Origin: Dryococelus australis
Lineage: Eukaryota > Arthropoda > Insecta > Phasmatodea > Phasmatidae
Reading direction: 5' to 3'
DNA length: 64,000 bases
Assembly: GCA_029891345.1 (NCBI GenBank)
Contig: CM057000.1
Coordinates: 135,249,663 to 135,313,662, forward strand
Both the position numbers and the translations under genes were made by a program. The first letter of the stretch is position 1, and each line of letters opens with the position of its first letter. Of the stretch, positions 21,214-32,610 are shown one piece after another. The notes under the pieces are model-generated. The model saw only the letters and a list, made by a program, of their open reading frames with translations. It made no database searches and was not told the DNA's origin.

Positions 21214-21580
21214 TACACACTGTAAATCGGAATCAGTTATTTTTTACTGATTGTCAGTTGGAACTGCTCCATCCGGAATCTGTAGAAAAAGAAAACTACT
21301 AATATCTTCAGTTAAATGAAATCCACTAATGCAAACAGTAGAAAATAGTTATTTATAGTCGATTAATAAAAAGCACAAGGATTGAAAACCGTGAATTACG
21401 GTTTGAAATAAATTAGGTATACAATTATTTTGTCACAAAACCAAATTATTATATGTACATACAAGGAAATTTTGGAAGTGGTTGGTATCGAACCGCCACC
21501 CCAAAACGCAACACATTCTCTTGTTTCTTTCGGCTGACGTTCTACCAACTGTGCTAAGTAGACTGAGATAAGTAGTCTCG
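21214..21580 (-). mobile_element. tRNA-headed SINE family F, left member of inverted pair
   Basis: On the minus strand, a head with box A-like TAGCACAGTTGGTAGAACG (about 21556-21538) and box B-like GGCGGTTCGATACC (about 21500-21487). A body follows and ends at CTACAGATTCCGG ... GATTCCGATTTACAG near 21214. The body is an inverted copy of 21950-22196. This is the inner promoter of a tRNA-derived SINE, not a tRNA gene, because the two boxes are about 50 bp apart with no tRNA-like fold between them. Confidence 0.65.
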
Positions 21581-21859
21581 CATTTGCGTAGTAACATAAA
21601 CTTACATTTGTCTCGTTGCATTGTAAAATGGCGAAAACTAGTGGACATCGATAACCTCGTACATTTAAACCCCTATGTTTATCTTTTAAAGCACAGAATC
21701 CGAACTAAACTAAAGACAGATTGACTTTAGAACTTTGCAGAGACATGTACTTGCGCAGAAAATTTCGACAGCAATAAATACTTCCACATCACGAAACTTA
21801 CAGCAATATTTGACATTATATTTTTGTGGTTCAGTACCCATAATACGAGCATACATCTG

Positions 21860-22196
21860 GCCGTGGTAAAGTAGGGCAGTGGATATGGCTGATCATGAAA
21901 GCTTCAGCATGCCTTGCTTAATGGGCGGAGGTTCGAGCCCAACCACGTCCAAAAACGTTTTTGTATGGACAATATTTGTGTTCTGCGACAAAATAAATCG
22001 TACCTAACTTACATCACATAGGAATGCTCTGTGCTTATTTATTGATAACTATAAATATGTAGTTTTCTACTGCTTTAATTAGTAGATATCTTTTAACCTA
22101 GAATTGGTGGTATTTTTTCTACAGATTCCGGATGGAGCAGTTTCAACTGACAATCAGTAAAAAATAACTGATTCCGTTTTAGAGTGCAGTTTCATT
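21860..22196 (+). mobile_element. tRNA-headed SINE family F, right member of inverted pair
   Basis: Head with GGGCAGTGGATATGGCTGATC (box A region) and GGAGGTTCGAGCCC (box B, 21925-21938). The body follows to TACAGATTCCGGATGGAGC and CTGATTCCG. It mirrors the unit at 21214-21580, so the two heads face each other across about 280 bp. Confidence 0.65.
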
Positions 22197-22319
22197 TGGA
22201 AGGCGCCTAAATAAAGAGATCAGGCCCATGGGAATGTTGAACTGATAGAAGGATACGAAATTATAAGTAAAGCCTAGGCAGGGATTTCGGAAGGGCTCAA
22301 TAAACCCCAAACAGTCTAT
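22187..22319 (-). mobile_element. MITE family A fragment
   Basis: Right-hand third of an inverted copy (AGTTTCATTTGG, AAATAAAGAGATCAGGCCC, GGCTCAATAAAC), cut off at its left by the SINE pair. Confidence 0.65.
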
Positions 22320-23168
22320 GTAGGCTATTCACGGTTATTTTAGCGCTTTCGAAATCAACTGCTCAAAAATGTCACTGCCCCTACCTGCATGTATTTTAAT
22401 GGCCACGCTGACTGGCAAGCGACCAGTTAAGTTGGTAACGACGGAGGTAGAGCGTAATCTATTCACGTTACTTCACACTTTTCTGAAGCCCTGCTGAAGT
22501 TCTACTTCCTAGATATTCCTCCGCCTCGTGCAAACTAAGCTTAACTAAGTCTAGAAAATCACACCAAAGGACATCGCACCGAATTCGTACGCACCTAGTT
22601 GTAATAATATTCTGCATGAGAACTATTTCTTACTAGCCGCTACCAACACACATGTTGTCTCGCTGTATTTATTCATATTTATTATAAATAATATATATTA
22701 TAATTTATAGATAAGATATAGGCAAAACTTCAAATTAAACGAAAAATACGAAGTTTTATGTTGACAGAGAGATAAAACGGCTGCGATTAATGACGTATTT
22801 AGTAAATAGTTAAACACGTCATACATGGGATGATTTTCCAAAGTTTTGATTCAAAAAGTGTGAATAAATCGCAAATAGACCCTAGTCCCGTCTGTTATAA
22901 CGTTGAATGTAAAGTGTTAGTAAAACCTTTGTGAATACTGAAATTATTTCTTTTTCTTTCTCTTTTTCTTCATCCTTGTTAAGAATGAGCAAATTTGTAA
23001 AATATTTACTTTCCTAGTAATTCCAAAGGTTCACTTGACCGACGCATGGATATAGTGATCAGGCCAACGGGAACGCTAATTATACGCATGGCGGAAGAAT
23101 ACTCAATGTGTTTTCAAGTATATCTTAAGCGCAGCTCTCTAAAGTTCTCAGTTTACCTAAAACAACCT
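22320..23168 (-). mobile_element. MITE family A, copy 10, split by a family B element
   Basis: Begins TAGGCTATTCACGG, is interrupted after 22456, and resumes at 22885 (GTCCCGTCTGTTATAACG). It ends near 23168 with eroded termini. Confidence 0.85.
22457..22882 (+). mobile_element. MITE family B, copy 3, nested in family A copy 10
   Basis: A 426-bp element with TA at both junctions (22455-22456, 22883-22884). Landmarks are CTGAAGCCCTGCTGAAG, GGATATTCCTCCGCC... variants and ATTCAAAAAGTGTGAATAAA. Confidence 0.85.
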
Positions 23169-23265
23169 TCACCTGAAAATACTATATCTACGAAAATGTA
23201 ATAGGATGAATGTGTGAGGATAATTTTTATTTTCCCAATTGGCTTACAAATACATTTATATCTAT

Positions 23266-23489
23266 ATTCTGTTCACGTTAAAAAAAAAAAAAGCACTTTT
23301 GAGGCCCTAGTCACTTTTTCCTCTCAGCTTATACTTTAACCACATTTTAAAACAAATATTGCCATGTAAGTAATAAACACAAAGTGTATGTCCCAGCGCA
23401 CTTGGAAGTTAACATCTAAGATTAAAATAAAATATGCTTATTGGCTATTATTCCAAATGAGAGGGCTTTCAAAAGTGCTCACGCTACCA
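23266..23489 (-). mobile_element. MITE family D, copy 3 (inverted)
   Basis: Left end CTGTTCACGTTA followed by an A-run; right part TTCCAAATGAGAGGGCTTTC. The interior is the reverse complement of 674-913. The right terminus is lost after GCTCACGCTACC. Confidence 0.75.
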
Positions 23490-23593
23490 TTTCTCTACTG
23501 TTTCTGTCGTAGAAATCGCTTTCCCTTTCTAGCAGCATATTTCATTAACCCATTCAGATCCAGTGTACACAATTGTGTACAATACGCATGTGT

Positions 23594-24015
23594 AAAGACT
23601 GTTCACGATAAAGTGAGCACTTTAGAAATGAACCTTTGAAAAAATTCACTGCCCCTGAATGAATATATTTTAATGGACACACTAAGTGACGTTCACCCAG
23701 TAAAGTTGGTAAGGATGGATGAAAAGTAGTTCCATATATCAACGTCAAATAAAAATTATTAGGTAACAATTTGTAGTAACTTTAAACTAATTCATTAATT
23801 TTTTTTTTAATGCATCGAGGTGTAAAACTGAACAAATTTGTGAAGTATTTACTTGCTTAATAATTTCACACTTCTATTTGACCGACGCATGAATAAAGTT
23901 ATGAGGCCCATAGCAACGTTAATTTTACGTAAGGCGGAGGAATACACAACGTGTATTCAAGTAAATCTTAAGCAGAGCTTTTAAAATTGCTCATTTTAGC
24001 GTGAACAGCCCATAG
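23594..24015 (-). mobile_element. MITE family A, copy 11
   Basis: Full-length inverted copy (AGACTGTTCACGATAAAGTG ... GCGTGAACAGCCCATAG). Confidence 0.9.
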
Positions 24016-24279
24016 GTAATTTTTGGTCTGTGCTGCACACTGCAAAGCTCAGCGATCAATGTTCTCGCCTAGGCGTAAATGATTCGCAAACCGTCCTACT
24101 GGTCTGATTCCGTATTGGCTCCTATAAATGTAGCCGAACATATAGCCTACAGCGCATTGGCTCCGACTGCGAAACACGTGTTTTGTCGACTTAAGTACAG
24201 TACTCATCATAACGTGTTGTGTTTGCAACACCTGAAACCGTAAATTGAAGTGGATTAGCACGGTTAAATAATGGCACGA

Positions 24280-24315
<36 letters not shown>

Positions 24316-25238
24316 ACCGTAAAATTGACAGTCGGCTTGCAAAGATTTAGTACACCAAACCCTGCATTAAAAATTTCCCGTCAAATTGTCGGTGGTAACT
24401 TGTATGTACATTTGCGTCATTTCAAGCTATGATCCCAAAGTTGCTGTGTTCATTTGACGTTGAGGCGAAATCTGTTATGATTCTAATTCGAAGCCCAGCA
24501 CCCGACATTCACGCATAATTAGTGGGCGGTTTTTTGTGCTCATTATGATTATCACCCTTGACTTCTATCGATGTCATATAACTAAAGACCTGAAAAATTG
24601 GCGCTATTATTTGGAGACATCTTAAACTCGAAACTCACGTACCTTTGCAATACGTTTGTCATTGGACCATAGTTTATGTGACACGCCCTGGGTGACTCTG
24701 CACCAATAAAGGAACACTTCACAATTAAGTGCCCCAATCAAGTGTACAGTTGTCAGGGAGGGAGTGTCTTAACATCTCTACAGCAGCCAATGGAGAAACG
24801 ACGCCGGCTCTTGTGCATACAGTACTGTGAAGTTCAACCTGATGCCAAATAATAACGCGAATTCCGCATGTCCCTACATATAACGCTACCTCATTTCAAC
24901 CGACTTTATCCAAGTTCGCCATGATAGTGCAACATCCCGCATCATTTAAACACATTTGTGACTTCATATTAGGCCCACGTCGCCAATGTGTTTTTCTGAA
25001 ATTCACTGGAACGTAATTTCACGTCAGCAGCACCCGAACTGTGAAATTACCAGGGACTTGAAAATTTCGCTTATTATTTTTAGGACAAGCTAGAGTTCAA
25101 ACGAGTGTGCATTTCTGTCATATTTGCAATTAGACGACAGTTTATTAGGCACGCCCCGGTGAACCCTCGGCCAATAACAGACCTCCTGTAAGGAGACATG
25201 CACAGAATCGCGTGCTACATCGTATAAGGTCAAACTGG
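24016..25238. repeat. two diverged copies of repeat family I, plus poly-A run
   Basis: A 31-base A-run ends at 24311. Two segments resemble each other in the same order. Both carry a CAGCACCCGA phrase (24498, 25030), a CTGAAAAATT/TTGAAAATTT phrase (24590, 25059) and a CACGCC(C)NGGTGA phrase (24681, 25152) followed by CCAATAA. They look like a diverged tandem pair of about 450 bp. The family is unidentified. Confidence 0.5.
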
Positions 25239-25481
25239 CTATAGGCTGTTCACGGTAAAGTGAGCGCTCTTTAAGGGTCTTATAAATTCTTCCTTTTATT
25301 CCATTTCCATCTTCCTGCTGCTTTTTAATATAAACATTACAATGTGACCAATAAACACAGTGAATACATTTCACCACCATCAATATTTAATGCCTGAGGC
25401 TGCAATAAGACATATTTATTAGCGGTTAATGCCTGTTGGGAGGGCCTTAAGAAGTGCTCACTTTATCGTGAACAGCCTATA
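25239..25481 (+). mobile_element. MITE family C, copy 1 (about 243 bp)
   Basis: Ends are TATAGGCTGTTCACGG and ATCGTGAACAGCCTATA, the same as family A. The interior (CCATTTCCATCTTCCTGCTG, TTAATGCCTGAGGCTGC) belongs to family C and matches 42702-42921 inverted. Confidence 0.9.
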
Positions 25482-26329
25482 CACGCTGGGGCAGCAGCTA
25501 ACGAACAGAAAGTTGAGGTTCGAAAATACATATAATCGTGTAGTCTAGTCTACACGTCGTTTAAATCGCGAAATTGTCCTGATCCTACACAGAAGTTCAT
25601 AAGAAAAATAAAAGAGCTGACGCACAGACAAACCCCCCCCCCCCCCCCCAACCACCAAAATCCCAAACCTCATTTTTGACATACTTATATTTTAAAGGGT
25701 TTAATCTCAGTTCTTAAATAAAATGAAGAAAAAAAAATCTCATAAAACCTTCAACTATTTTTTTTAGCTCAGCGAAAAATTCTTTTACGCATAGGTTTTA
25801 ACATTTAAAAAAACCTATTTGAGACTTCAAAACAGCAGTTTAAAATAATTGAACTAGAATTAGTATAACATATTTTTCATTCCCTATTTTGCGTAGAGTC
25901 AAGTGATAAAAAGGTAATTTTTGTTTATATATTTGTAATTATTGAACTTTTTTTATGAACTGAATATAAACCCTTAAAATACGTGTTAAAAGTGAGGTAT
26001 GAAAATTTGGGTCTCAGTGTGCCAGATCTCTTATTTCTTATCTACTCGTGGATTCTGGGGGGACAAGTCGCTGGCGATGGGTTGCCGACGGACCGTCAGC
26101 CGGGGAGGCCAGAAGTGTGGCGTGGATGCTGTGGACCGGTCGACACACTTGCTGGCCTGGCCACCACAGCTCGGTCCGATCGATTGGCGGCAGATCGCCC
26201 CCTCATCCCTCGCCGAAGTAGCGCCGACCGGGCGAAATATGTACGAAAAAAAAAGAAGAAGCGAGCATAAGCACACGTTGTACGCGGTAAAAAAAAAAAA
26301 ACGCTGTAGCGCTGCAAGGCGACGACGAT
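25482..26329. other. anonymous DNA with a GC-rich patch
   Basis: A C-run lies near 25634-25649. 26045-26240 is GC-rich with open frames on several phases (up to 142 codons, minus), but no domain is recognisable. It could be an exon or a decayed element. Confidence 0.35.
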
Positions 26330-26758
26330 TATAGGCTGTTCACGGTAAAACGAACACTTTTGAAAACCCTGCTTAAGATCTACTTGTATGCACGTTGTGC
26401 GGTCTTCCGCCTTATGTAAAATTAACAGTGGCAATAGCCTCATAACCTTATCCACGAGTCGGTCCAGTGAAACTGTAAAAACATAAGAAAAGTAAACATT
26501 TTTAAAATCTGCTAATTTATACACTTCTACGCATTAAAAAAAAAAAATAGAAAGCGATGGAAATAATTTAAGTTAACACAAATGGTTACCCAACAATTTT
26601 TATTCGACGTCAAGATATGGATCTACTTTCCCCTCCGTCGTTACCAACTTTACTGGGCACATGTCACTCAGTGCGCCCGTTAAAATATAAGCAGGTAGGA
26701 GCAGTGATTTTTTCTAAGGTTGATTTCAAAAGTGCTCACTTTATCGTGAACACCCCTT
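26330..26758 (+). mobile_element. MITE family A, copy 12
   Basis: Full-length forward copy, close to the apparent consensus (TATAGGCTGTTCACGG ... TTTATCGTGAACACC). Confidence 0.93.
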
Positions 26759-28193
26759 ACAATAACTCTCCGATTTCTCCCCCGAACAGCGAAGACCTTG
26801 CAGTGTATAACAAAATGACTCACTTCAAGGATGGGGAAGGCAAAAGTCCTTCAATGCAGTATTCCTTCCATGAAAACCATTTACCTAATCCACATCCAAC
26901 ATTTCAGTCGAGTACAACGCAGGCCAACCTCAGCGTAGCTTAATGAGAGATTAGAAAGGCGAAATTCGAATTTTGATAGGCGTAATTCGGATGTTACAGA
27001 AACCCCGTCTTGATTTTATCGATTAGCAGTTCTAATATAACGTACGTATTTTTGATGTTTTTAATTCTTTACGGAGATGAAGATGCGAATTTCATTTGCT
27101 GCATTAAATCCATGTTTTATATTATATTAGAACTGTTGAAAATTTAATATAGAATGTGACCATAAAATTTTTAATGACTATAAATATAGAACATTTAGTG
27201 AAATATAACTGGTCTTATAATGTTGGCGTCCCTGGAACGTTGTAAGTTGTCGGGAAGGCTGACAGCAAAACATAGGAAATTACTGCCTGTGTCTTATGGC
27301 AACAGCAACACCGCGAGATTGTATTGTATACGTGATGTGTGCTCGTTTTAACACTCTCATTGATCACGTGGAACACACAGCAAGCACCGAAGCCACGAGG
27401 ATATCTAAGGTGTACAGCGCCCAAGTATTTAAAAATTATCAGTTTTCCAGGGTTCGGCGTTATACGAACCATAATAACTATGACATATCGTTTAAGTAAC
27501 CGTGATAGATTAAACTATGATTTTTAATAGTTATAAATTTACAGGTCACTAAGTGATAAAAAAAAAAACTCGTTTCATTGAGTATCACACGTAGTAATTT
27601 TTTTATGACTGGCTTCTTCGCCCGGGTTCAGAAATATAAATATTTCCCCTGCAGTCATAAATTATGCAGTTTAGCCACACTTCCAACAGATCGGATAAAA
27701 TGAAGTAATGACGAACAAACCGTACATCATTAAAAAATAATTTATTTCGTGTCATTCACCCACAACAATTCGTTACCTCTTAAATTTTATCTTTGTTCCT
27801 CTAAATATTTCGTGTATTTTTTTTTAAGTATGTTATAAAATATTTTCTTTGCGTTGGTAACTTATATATATATATATTCAGTTATCTTTCGCAGTTTTCC
27901 ATGAATACTAACTTTTTTTATAACCTGATTTTGAACCGTGCGATATCGCATACGCTAAATTAATACTGCACAAGAACAAAAAAACTTTGTACATATGCTA
28001 CCATGCATGTTGCTTCCGCATGATTCTGAGATGTGTGCATGGCAGCGGCTGTAGGTTCTTGGTATCCTGCAAGTATTCAGTGCTCCGTTTTGAAATCATT
28101 TCAACTTATTAACTTAAAAAGAAGGTACCTAGTTTACTGTAGATGAGAGCCTGAAGCACGAGAGCTAATGGGTAGGTGATAGAGGGGACTCAC
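26759..28193 (-). other. anonymous DNA, start of the inferred first intron
   Basis: No exon recognised. If the exon at 28194-28272 is real, this is its downstream intron on the minus strand, beginning with GTGAGT at 28193-28188. Confidence 0.4.
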
Positions 28194-28272
28194 CATTTCC
28201 GGACATCCACAGGCCGGCCACAAGAAGTTGAAGAACCCTCAGGGATAATCCATTCACCGGCGACGTATCCAT
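28194..28272 (-). CDS. candidate first coding exon with signal peptide
   Basis: On the minus strand an ATG at 28272-28270 sits in CGACCATGG, a very good Kozak context. It opens a frame of 26 codons plus one base that ends exactly at a consensus splice donor, ATG|GTGAGT. The peptide begins MDTSPVNG and has the hydrophobic core VLQLLVAGLWM followed by small residues (SGN). That is the layout of a secretion signal peptide, with a phase-1 intron just after it. Phase-1 introns in this place are common in genes for secreted or cell-surface proteins such as immunoglobulin-domain receptors. The exon is preceded by a CpG-rich, promoter-like block, which supports a 5' end. I did not find the next exon, which would lie at lower coordinates, probably outside the window. 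No family can be named from this stretch. Chance occurrence of all these features is possible but less likely. Confidence 0.55.
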
Positions 28273-29040
28273 GGTCGTCGATCAGGTGTGCGAAGGTGTG
28301 GGAGGAGGAGAAGGCGATAATTCCCTGCTCACTTGGTTGTTTACGAGTCACCGGCCGCACCACCGGAAGAGAGCGCGAGAGGAAGGAAAAAAAATAATAA
28401 ATGAAAACTAACCTCGTCACACGGTTGTAATTACAGAAAAAACAATCGTCTCACAACACTTTTCTGATGAACGCAACCATGCCGTGGTCTGCATTATTCA
28501 TACACCCCTCTCCACGTCTAACGAAGTTAACAGTTTCTGCATTTTTTTTTCCACTTAAAGAACAAATCACTTCGGGGGAGTCACACACGAATTAGCTAAC
28601 CTCGCGGGACACACACCACGCACCGAACATAACCGCGGTTTATTTCTTTTGCTCGCGATTTTCCTTGCAAATTTTTTGCTCGTCCGGTTCGTGATATTTA
28701 CTACCTGAGGCAGATTTTTTTTTTTCCTCAGCCACCGGTAAAAAAAAAACCGGTTGTAATTCCCTCACTCCGGCGACCCGCCTTTGCCGCGCCAAACTTG
28801 GCCACTGCAAGCTGACGTCGCTAGCGGCGCCACCTCCGCGCGCTGGTTCCGACGCCCGCCGCTAGGTGTCTCCCCGGAGCGCGCCGCTGTAGCGACGCCA
28901 GGATCAATATAATGGTAAATAAAACGTGAGAAGGGGCGGCGACCCCCCCGGCTCGCGCAAAGAGAGTGAGACACTGGTGGGATGGTGCGGGAACTCTCGC
29001 ACACCCCCCCCCCCCCCTCCTCTTCTCGAGCAACACACAC
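28273..29040 (-). promoter_or_regulatory. CpG-rich promoter and 5' leader of the candidate gene
   Basis: 28740-28990 is markedly rich in CpG compared with the rest of the window. It contains TTTGGCGCGGC on the minus strand (E2F-like TTTGGCGC), a TGACGTCGC motif (CRE-like) and GCGCCGCTAGCG-type words. 28273-28740 would be the 5' leader; it holds several upstream ATGs and pyrimidine tracts. There is no clear TATA box, as expected for a broad promoter. Confidence 0.45.
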
Positions 29041-29302
29041 GCGCACTCTTCTCTCTAGGGGTCGCTGGCGACAACGCCATCCCTCACACTCCGCTCAGCG
29101 GTGTTTTGCAAGAGAGGGAATCGCATTTGTTCAGGCGCCGCATTAGGTTCGACCTGCACCCCCCCCTTTTTTTTCACCCTATCGCTTGTCCAATTCTACA
29201 TTCCTTCACCTATCCCACACCGACCAACCGGAATTCCTTCCCAGTTCACCCCTGCGGGTATGCTTTTGACGTTCAGCGCCCGCCACCTTCCGAGATTAGG
29301 CC
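29041..29302. other. anonymous DNA
   Basis: C- and T-runs near 29159-29174; nothing else supported. Confidence 0.5.
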
Positions 29303-29734
29303 TATAGTCCATTCGCGGTTACTTCAGCCTTTTCTGAAGCCCTGCTAAAGTTTTACTTCCAGGATATTCCTCCGCCTTGTGGAAACTAAGCTTGACTAAC
29401 CCTGGAGAATTACACCAGAGGACAACGCACTTCAGTCATGCGTACTCAGTGTAACAGTATTTTGTGTAAGGACTATTTCTCACTAGGCGCTTCCAACATA
29501 CCTATTTTCACCCTGATCTTTATTCAGATTATTAATAAATGAAGCATTATAATTTATAGATAAAATATGAATAACATTTCAATTTAACAGGGAAAAAAAA
29601 GTACCTTTTTTGAACACAAGTATAAAATGCTTGTGATACAGAGCGTATTTAGGAAATAACTAAACGCGTCATAAACGGGGAGATTTTTCAAATTTTTGAT
29701 TCAAAAAGGCTGAAGAAACCGTGAATGGGCTATA
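29303..29734 (+). mobile_element. MITE family B, copy 4
   Basis: Full-length forward copy, TATAGTCCATTCGCGG ... CCGTGAATGGGCTATA. Landmarks are AGGATATTCCTCCGCC and GGAAATAACTAAACGCGTC. Confidence 0.93.
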
Positions 29735-29771
29735 TCAATAGACTCCCTGTCTCCGCGAGAACCACTTTTTT

Positions 29772-30186
29772 GTTGGCTGTTCACGGTAAAATGAGCACTT
29801 TTGAAAGCGCTGCTTAGTAACTACTTGTATACACGTTGTGTATTCTTTCCCCTTACGTAAAATCAACATTGCCATTGGCCTCGTCACTTTATTCATGCGT
29901 TGGTGAAGTGAAACTGTGAAATTATTAGAAAAGTAAATATTGCACAAAGCTGCCTATTTTTACACTTCGACGCATTAAAAATTACACAAATGATTTAAGC
30001 TATTACAAATGGTTTACTAACACATTATTTTCGACGTTAATATATGGAACTACTGTCACATCCGTCTTTACCAACTTTAATGGACACATGTCACTCATTG
30101 CGCCAGTTAAAACACATGCAGGTAGGGACAGTGACTTTTTCTAAGGTTAGTTTCTAAAGTGCTCACTTTATCGTGAACAGCCTATA
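29772..30186 (+). mobile_element. MITE family A, copy 13
   Basis: Full-length forward copy, only 37 bp after family B copy 4 (GTTGGCTGTTCACGG ... ATCGTGAACAGCCTATA). Confidence 0.92.
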
Positions 30187-30869
30187 ACCTCTTTTTAACA
30201 AAGAAAATAAAAATGCATTAACGTGCTGCATCGAAATAAATGCCGTACATTGTTTGCATTACCAATATATCGAAGAAAGTGATTACCACAGTATAAACTG
30301 CAATATGTTATATGTTCTTGGTTTTAGATAGTTATGCATTGAAGTCACCACGACGAAAACGTATTTGATCATTTGACACACGTAAAGACGTGAAAGTACC
30401 TTTCATCCTTCTCATTCACATAAAAACATTAATAGAGATATGCCATTTTGGATAAAAGGTTCGCTTAGTGTTGAAATATCGTACTACTATAGTCATTTGT
30501 AGAGACTTTCAAAGAAACATCCATATATATAAAAAATATGAATGATGTAAATATCTCTGTCCAGAAAGTGCACTTTTACTTAACAGTCTGTTTTAAATGA
30601 ATATATGTAAATGGAAGTGTTAAATACTTCTTATTCAATTATATTTTCCTTTCTTATAACAGTGATGTAACGATATTCTAACTGTCTGCATCTAAAAATT
30701 TTTCCCAAAAATTAAAATAACTACAAAACTGAAAGTAGAATAATGCGAGTTTTCCAATACGCGAAGGTATCCGCATATTAGGCAATGAAGATTCGGAGTA
30801 TGTCAAAAATATTGTGCTCACTTTCACTCCTATTATATTTTCCAATATATGGATATATGTGCAACAGTG
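30187..30869. other. anonymous AT-rich DNA
   Basis: Nothing recognisable. Confidence 0.5.
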
Positions 30870-31080
30870 AGGTTATTGGAAGGGAAGCGAGTGGCCGAAA
30901 TATTCACGCCAGGGGAGATAAGCGGTCAAGGGCTGTAGTGAGGATTCATACAGCATCCATCTGGAGCAATTTCACGAAACCTCGTAAGGCCGAAATAATG
31001 ATGGCTGGACCCGGGAATCGAACCCTGGCCTTCATGAACGCGGATGGCAGAGTGTTTTCACTGGATCGTCTCGCGCCATA
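30870..31080 (-). mobile_element. tRNA-derived SINE, distinct from family E
   Basis: On the minus strand, TGGCGCGAGACGATCCAGTG is followed by box B-like AGGGTTCGATTCCCGGG (31027-31011). A body of about 140 bp follows (CGAGGTTTCGTGAAATTGC and onward). The + strand open frame here (98 codons) runs through it and is not a gene. Confidence 0.6.
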
Positions 31081-32095
31081 AATTTTGTGAAGAGGCACAT
31101 TTTAGCAGAGACAGTACTACGAACATACTGAAAAGCCACTTATACTACTAAAGTTTTTTTCATGAGGGACCAAATAATTTCCATAATTTATTAAATACGC
31201 CTAAATGAAATCAAACTTGGTTATCTAGAAAATAAAATTTTGGTCGTTCCCTGTAAGGATGTAAAACTTTGAACACTTACTTTCGCAAGTCTGTGATAAA
31301 AATATGTTCCGTCAATATATTCCCTTGCCGTCTTTGAGAAAACTAAATTGTACAAAACAGTGTATCTCATTTTCATCCTGTCCTCGCTCATATGACCTAA
31401 GTGAGCTGCTTGTGAAAACAGCAGTCGATATCGCTGTGGCACGCTAATGATAAAATACTTAAGAAGAATGTATCCTATTCTGGAAGCTGCGTGAACATTC
31501 GTGTGGTAAAGTGGGTTGAAGGGCGAGGTAGATGAGAACGATAATTCAAGGATGACGAAGATTAGAACTCTAATTACAGTACTATTACCCTTTTCCCCGA
31601 AGTAATCACGTATTTATGAAATCACCTCCTTCGCTATGTTTTTATGTGTGCGTGAATGTGTGTGTTTATACCTATCATTCCCAGAATATTTCGTACGCCT
31701 GCACCGAGTTTCATATAACTGTTACAATTTCTCTCTCTAGAAATTAAGTGGGCTATACCAAGTTCGTTAAGGGACGGAGGTCTTAATCAAACAAAATAAT
31801 TAATTATAATGTCCTTATTTTATTTACAATAACTACAGCAAAATTGTCTGAACTCAAAATATCTCAATAGATTGATATCACTTACTGTTCACAACTTATT
31901 ACTCCTGTTTAATGCAATTTATAATTACCATAAAGAAATCAATCGAATTAAATAATCAAAGCTCAGTCCTAATAGACAGTGTATCAATCTATTCAGATAT
32001 TATGTAAAATAAGTGTCCAATTGGCAGTTCAAATATTTACAATAAAATCCGTATTATACTTTCATTCAGTCCCACCTCAGTTCAGTCCATGTCCC
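31081..32095. other. anonymous AT-rich DNA
   Basis: GGGACGGAGGTCTTAATCA (31773-31791) resembles the phrase near 14221. No gene signal. Confidence 0.4.
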
Positions 32096-32610
32096 GCCAG
32101 TCGCAATGTTCTACAGTCCTCCAAGAGCCCTCGCGCACAGTAGGCTTCACTCGTCGGTTTCACGCCCTCTTGTCCTCACTCATCATCGTCCCGCAATTTC
32201 CTGTCTTCGCCGACACCTCAATTCGCTCGCGCACACTCGGCCAGGTGGCCTCCGCCAAAGACTGCCTGCCGCTGGGCAGCGGCGGAATATATATATCGTC
32301 CAGGGCGTCACCCAGAATCTTCCCCAACTCGCGAGTTGCGCCGAGGAGGGTCCGGGGCGCCAGCCAGTCTCACCAGAACATTCTTGCGTCGTCGCTAAAC
32401 GTATCGGAGACTCTAGCAGACGAAAGGAAGTCTGTGGCACCAGCAAGTCTGGCCAATGTCGGTATTCACGGGATTCCCAGAAGGGGAGGCAACCGGCTGC
32501 GAGCGCATCGTTCCAGGAAGAGGGGAGGTCGAGGTGGGTCACCTCCCACGGAGCCAGACAGTCGAGCAGGCGCCATCTGCAGCACGTAACATAACTATGA
32601 AAACTTGTTG
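32096..32610 (-). other. GC-rich patch, possible decayed LTR-element leader
   Basis: Read on the minus strand it has GCAGATGGCGCCTGCTCG near 32582 and, further on, GCAAGAATGTTCTGG (near 32390). This arrangement is shared with 15876-16310. TGGCGC-type motifs following an LTR serve as primer-binding sites. The open frames of 149-166 codons overlap on both strands and have no recognised Gag, protease or reverse-transcriptase motifs. Confidence 0.3.

Noticed and set aside
21475-21945. Two possible tRNA genes (one per strand)
   Set aside because: Boxes A and B are recognisable but the sequences between and around them do not form acceptor and anticodon stems. They sit at the heads of a duplicated SINE body.
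30785-31081. A 98-codon + strand frame with a hydrophobic start (MKIRSMSKILCSLSLLLYF)
   Set aside because: It starts at an ATG and resembles a signal peptide, but most of it runs antisense through a tRNA-derived SINE, and no promoter or splice donor supports it.
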